Assembly: GCF_002093115.1 (NCBI RefSeq)
Contig: NZ_NAAD01000011.1
Span: 62,001 to 126,000, forward strand
DNA: 64,000 nucleotides
Direction: 5' to 3'
Source: Geothermobacter hydrogeniphilus
GTDB taxonomy: Bacteria > Desulfobacterota > Desulfuromonadia > Desulfuromonadales > Geothermobacteraceae
Notes under the pieces: generated by a model
Seen by the model: only the letters and a program-made list of their open reading frames with translations
What the model was told of the DNA's origin: nothing
The model's database searches: none
Shown: piece after piece, positions 60,925-64,000 of the stretch
Position numbering within the stretch: the first letter of the stretch is position 1
Layout: each line of letters opens with the position of its first letter
Translations under genes and position numbers: made by a program

Positions 60925-62316
60925 ATGCCACACCTGTTCTTCAGGAGCCTGGTTTGCGCCCTGCTGATACTGCTGGCAACGGCAACGGCGGGCCTGGCCG
61001 GCTCCCGCATCAACCGCAGCGGTTATATTGCCATCAGCATCGATCCGATTCTCTATGAATCCAATCTCTGGGAAACCTCGCACCGAATCACTCTCGATAA
61101 ATTTTTCACCGCCGAAGCCGCTGATCTCGGAGAAGCCCTGGCCGAAGGGCTGGAAAAAACCGCCTTCCGCGGCCAATTGCGGGTATTGCCCGGCTACAAG
61201 GCCGACGAGCAGGAGGAGTTCCGCACCAATGGATCCCCTGACACGTTCCTGATCACTGTTGATATCCGCTCCCGTTACGGGCTGACCAAAAGCAGTCCGG
61301 CGGCGGCCTGCCTTTCCGGGATCAGCTGTTTCCTGCTGTCACCGATTAATATGTTCACCTATGAATCAAAAACCGAGGCCAATGTCACCGCCTTCTATTT
61401 CACTCCGGCGGGAAAACGGCTGCGACTGGTTCAGGACCACTTCACCTCCGAAGGCCAGATGTCGGGCGACTTCTACGATGCCATGAACATGTCGCAGGAA
61501 CTGGAGTGGATCACTGAGCTGACCCGGCGCGCCATCGATGATCTCAAGCGCCAGATTCTCGCCGAGGTCCCGACCGACCTGGTCTCCCGTTCATGGCGAA
61601 AAGCGGCCGACGACCTCAACCGGCCGCCGGCCGGCGAAACCGCCCGTCCCGGTCTGCCGCCCGTCCCCCGCCTGGCCCGAACCAGAATCAAGCTGTCGGA
61701 AACGGAGACCGGGCACAGACCCGGGTCCGCCGCCCCGCAGGCATCCCTCAACCTGCAGCAGATCCTGCGCAAGGTCAGTCCTTCGATTTTCAAGGTCATC
61801 ACCGAACGCGGCACCGGCAGCGGTTTTGCCATCTCCAGCCGCGGTTTCGGCGTGACCAGCCTGCACGTGGTCGACAAGGCCGGCAAACTGCGCATCCGCT
61901 TCCACAGCGGCAAGGAGCAACCGGCCCGGGTTGTCGCGCGCCACCCGGATCTCGACCTGGCCATTCTCTCCTTCAGGGCAGAGTCCGCTCGCGCCATCCC
62001 GCTGGGCGATTCCCTGAAGAGCGTACCCGGCGACAAGGTCATCGCCATCGGCTATCCGCTCGATGTCGGTCTGTCCATCACCCCGGCAACGATCGCAGCA
62101 CTTAAAAAGTACCGCGGCCTGCCGCTGATCTACATCGATACCCTGGTGCCACCGGGAAATTCGGGGGGACCACTGGTCAACAATCAGGGAAGAGTCATCG
62201 GCATCACCTTCCGCAAACAGCAGCAGTCCGACAAGAAGGGGACAACTCTGGCCCTGCCGATCAACGAGGCACGAAAAAAATTCGAGCCGTTTCTTGAGTT
62301 CTCCGACCCGGGGTAA
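60925..62316 (+). CDS. Periplasmic trypsin-like protease with an unrecognised N-terminal domain
   Basis: This 463-residue exported protein has a signal peptide (1-26), an N-terminal domain (about 30-215) that I do not recognise, a Pro-rich linker (about 230-270), and a C-terminal trypsin-fold domain. The triad is His314 (TSLHVVD), Asp344 (HPDLDLAIL) and Ser413 (VPPGNSGGPL). There is no PDZ domain, so it is not a standard HtrA. The N-terminal part contains CLSGISCFLLSPINMF, perhaps membrane-associated. The ATG at 60925 has GGAG six bases upstream. It is probably cotranscribed with the HAMP/cytochrome genes 66 nt before it. Confidence 0.85.
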   Translation: MPHLFFRSLVCALLILLATATAGLAGSRINRSGYIAISIDPILYESNLWETSHRITLDKFFTAEAADLGEALAEGLEKTAFRGQLRVLPGYKADEQEEFRTNGSPDTFLITVDIRSRYGLTKSSPAAACLSGISCFLLSPINMFTYESKTEANVTAFYFTPAGKRLRLVQDHFTSEGQMSGDFYDAMNMSQELEWITELTRRAIDDLKRQILAEVPTDLVSRSWRKAADDLNRPPAGETARPGLPPVPRLARTRIKLSETETGHRPGSAAPQASLNLQQILRKVSPSIFKVITERGTGSGFAISSRGFGVTSLHVVDKAGKLRIRFHSGKEQPARVVARHPDLDLAILSFRAESARAIPLGDSLKSVPGDKVIAIGYPLDVGLSITPATIAALKKYRGLPLIYIDTLVPPGNSGGPLVNNQGRVIGITFRKQQQSDKKGTTLALPINEARKKFEPFLEFSDPG

Positions 62317-62349
62317 GCCGGCAGCGGCCCGTTGCTGACCGTTGACGAC

Positions 62350-64000
62350 TCAGGGCATGAGCGCGCTGACGGCCTCATCTATTTCGCGGCCTTCGTAGCC
62401 TTCTGCCCGCAGTGCCGCCACATAGTTTTCCAGAACCTGGTTGGCGGGAACTGTTTTCCCCTCACTGGTGTAGGTTTCATAAAGCTGGCGAACCAGGAGG
62501 TCATTGATCGGGTCGAACTGCAGGGCCTTGTGTCCGACCTGGGCCGCTTCGCTGAAAAGCTTCTGATCCAGCAGCAGGTCGATCCAGACCTGTGAACTTT
62601 CAAGAAAAAGAAGCAACAGGTCCTGTCGGTAATACTCGCGATTTTCATCCAGCGGCAGGGCCAGATTCAACTCTCCCCGCCAGAGACGATGAGCGCGACG
62701 GAAAGCCTGGTCAGCCTGCCAGGTCTCCCGCCGCTTGGCATGGCGGATACCCTGCCGGACGAGAATTTCGAACTCGGCGGCATCAACCCAGCTGTGATCA
62801 AGGCACAACGTCCCCTTCTGCAGGTAGAAAAAATCTCTTGCTGTTCCCCCGTCGAGAATCCCGTCGAAAGCTTTGCGAAGGCGTGACAGCAACGAATCAA
62901 ACTTGGAACGAGCCTTGTCCGCTGAACTGTCGGGCCAGAACTGGTGTTGAATATCCTCCTGCCGCAACTGCAGGTTGGGCGCCGTCAACAGCATACCGAG
63001 CAATTGCCGCAACGCCGAACTCAGTTCCTGCCGCAACTGCAGGGTACGACCGCCGACGGCAAGGGAAAATTCACCCAACACCCGAAACCGCAGTAACGGC
63101 AGCTGCCGACCATCCCTGGTAAAACTGACGTAGGTTCGCCGCCGGGCCAGAGACAAGGGCATCTCACCACCGATGTCCAGTTCAATCGCCGCTTTCACCA
63201 GACGGACCGCGACATCGGGATACCACCCATAAAGGTTGCTGTAGGATTGCTGTTCCATCATCTCGGCCCAGCGACTTAAATCTTCGACCGCTGTCGCCGC
63301 ATCCCGCTGATAATGAACCAGGCCACGGTAGGCAAGAGCCGAACAGAGCAGGAAACGGTCATCCAGGTCCCCGGCCAGGGCGACGGCACGGTCGAAATGC
63401 GCCAGGGCACGAGAGAGATCGTCCGTTTCAAGCCGCATCAGCCCCAGGCAAAGCTCGGTTCGGACCACAAAGAAAGGTCCCCCCAGCAATCGTCGGGATT
63501 CCTCAGCCAACCGTCCGTATTCAAGCCCCTGCTCTCTCCTGCCGAGCAGAACCGCCAGGCAGGAACGAAACTGCAGCAACTGGCTCTTCAGGTGAGGCGT
63601 CTGCCCGCCCGGCAGGGAAAGGGCAACCCCCAGCAGTTCATCCGCCTGCTGGTAATGCCCGTGCGCCAGTTCGCTCTGCGCATCGAGGAGCATCAGCTGC
63701 GACTGAACCAGGCATTGTTCAAACACGCTCAGCGACGCCAACCGTCGGGCAAGATTTTTCTGTCGCCTGCTGCCGAGAACATCTCCCATGTTCTCCAGCA
63801 GCAGAGCGCGAAATTTGAGCAGAGCGAGTCGCGTCGAGGGATTGACCTCGCCGGAATTGTTCAGGTGCCTTGACGTCAGTTCAAACTCGCGGATGGTAGC
63901 GCGCCAATTACCATGACAGAGTTGCTCAAATCCCCTTACCATGCGTATCAGCACCTGGTATTCAAGCCTGCTCTGCTGAACGGGATTCGCAACGGCAATC
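62350..64000 (-). CDS. BTAD/TPR transcriptional activator, 5' end outside the window
   Basis: The reading frame is open to the window edge, so the N-terminus is missing. The visible 549 residues have TPR-like helices first (about 15-260), then a winged-helix OmpR-type DNA-binding domain (about 305-385, LRFRVLGEFSLAVGG), then a bacterial transcriptional activator domain with more TPRs (about 395-545). This is the C-terminal part of a large MalT/SARP-like regulator, which often carries an N-terminal AAA ATPase. The start at 63954 suggested by an in-frame GTG is probably internal. It is convergent with the protease gene. Confidence 0.85.
   Translation of the reverse strand, partial: IAVANPVQQSRLEYQVLIRMVRGFEQLCHGNWRATIREFELTSRHLNNSGEVNPSTRLALLKFRALLLENMGDVLGSRRQKNLARRLASLSVFEQCLVQSQLMLLDAQSELAHGHYQQADELLGVALSLPGGQTPHLKSQLLQFRSCLAVLLGRREQGLEYGRLAEESRRLLGGPFFVVRTELCLGLMRLETDDLSRALAHFDRAVALAGDLDDRFLLCSALAYRGLVHYQRDAATAVEDLSRWAEMMEQQSYSNLYGWYPDVAVRLVKAAIELDIGGEMPLSLARRRTYVSFTRDGRQLPLLRFRVLGEFSLAVGGRTLQLRQELSSALRQLLGMLLTAPNLQLRQEDIQHQFWPDSSADKARSKFDSLLSRLRKAFDGILDGGTARDFFYLQKGTLCLDHSWVDAAEFEILVRQGIRHAKRRETWQADQAFRRAHRLWRGELNLALPLDENREYYRQDLLLLFLESSQVWIDLLLDQKLFSEAAQVGHKALQFDPINDLLVRQLYETYTSEGKTVPANQVLENYVAALRAEGYEGREIDEAVSALMP

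Noticed and set aside
1-64000. CRISPR arrays, tRNA or rRNA genes, intact transposases
   Set aside because: No regularly spaced repeats, cloverleaf-like sequence or transposase motifs were found on reading both strands.

Overview
The window looks like a chromosomal segment of a GC-rich Desulfuromonadia bacterium (Geobacter/Desulfuromonas/Geothermobacter-like). The reasons are a very large c-type cytochrome that mixes CxxCH with CxxxxCH haem motifs, a second heptahaem cytochrome, fibronectin-type cell-surface proteins, several NtrC-type sigma-54 activators, a single-chain pyruvate carboxylase, and many receiver and PAS kinases. No rRNA, tRNA, CRISPR array or intact insertion sequence was seen. 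The assignment rests on gene content, not on a phylogenetic marker.

Layout. 0-8.9 kb: a uracil-type NCS2 permease; a CcdA/TlpA thiol-redox pair; an HtrA protease followed by an NtrC/histidine-kinase operon; an AEC exporter; and a shortened PrmA-like methyltransferase. 8.9-13.7 kb: a giant multi-PAS hybrid kinase, YceH, and a small membrane-anchored protein. 13.8-28.9 kb: the most distinctive region, a two-gene unit in which a 1665-residue cytochrome with about 36 haem motifs is translationally coupled (ATGGTAG) to a 3352-residue secreted mosaic of beta-propeller, FN3, LamG and DUF2341 domains. 29.3-36.5 kb: an alpha-carbonic anhydrase, pyruvate carboxylase, and a slipin/NfeD pair. 36.6-43.9 kb: an orphan sigma-54 regulator, a LysR regulator divergent from glycerate kinase, a FetAB-type ABC transporter, a family-4 uracil-DNA glycosylase and a zinc-dependent phospholipase-like protein. 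43.9-57.4 kb: a long minus-strand run of CoaBC, an MBL hydrolase, an HD/OB nuclease-like protein, an FAD oxidoreductase, phosphorelay proteins, a universal stress protein, two purine phosphorylases, a PfkB kinase, RlmN and Ndk. 57.4-62.3 kb: an L,D-transpeptidase, a small lipoprotein, and a plus-strand cluster of 2TM-HAMP protein, heptahaem cytochrome, 2TM-HAMP protein and trypsin-like protease. The window ends inside a BTAD/TPR regulator.

The CcdA/TlpA pair could supply reduced apocytochrome thiols for the cytochromes. The giant-surface-protein/cytochrome unit and the HAMP/cytochrome/HAMP/protease cluster are the best candidates for little-described electron-transfer or redox-sensing systems. 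The intergenic spaces carry a family of long imperfect palindromes. Several of these begin right after stop codons, and three are flanked by short direct repeats resembling target-site duplications.
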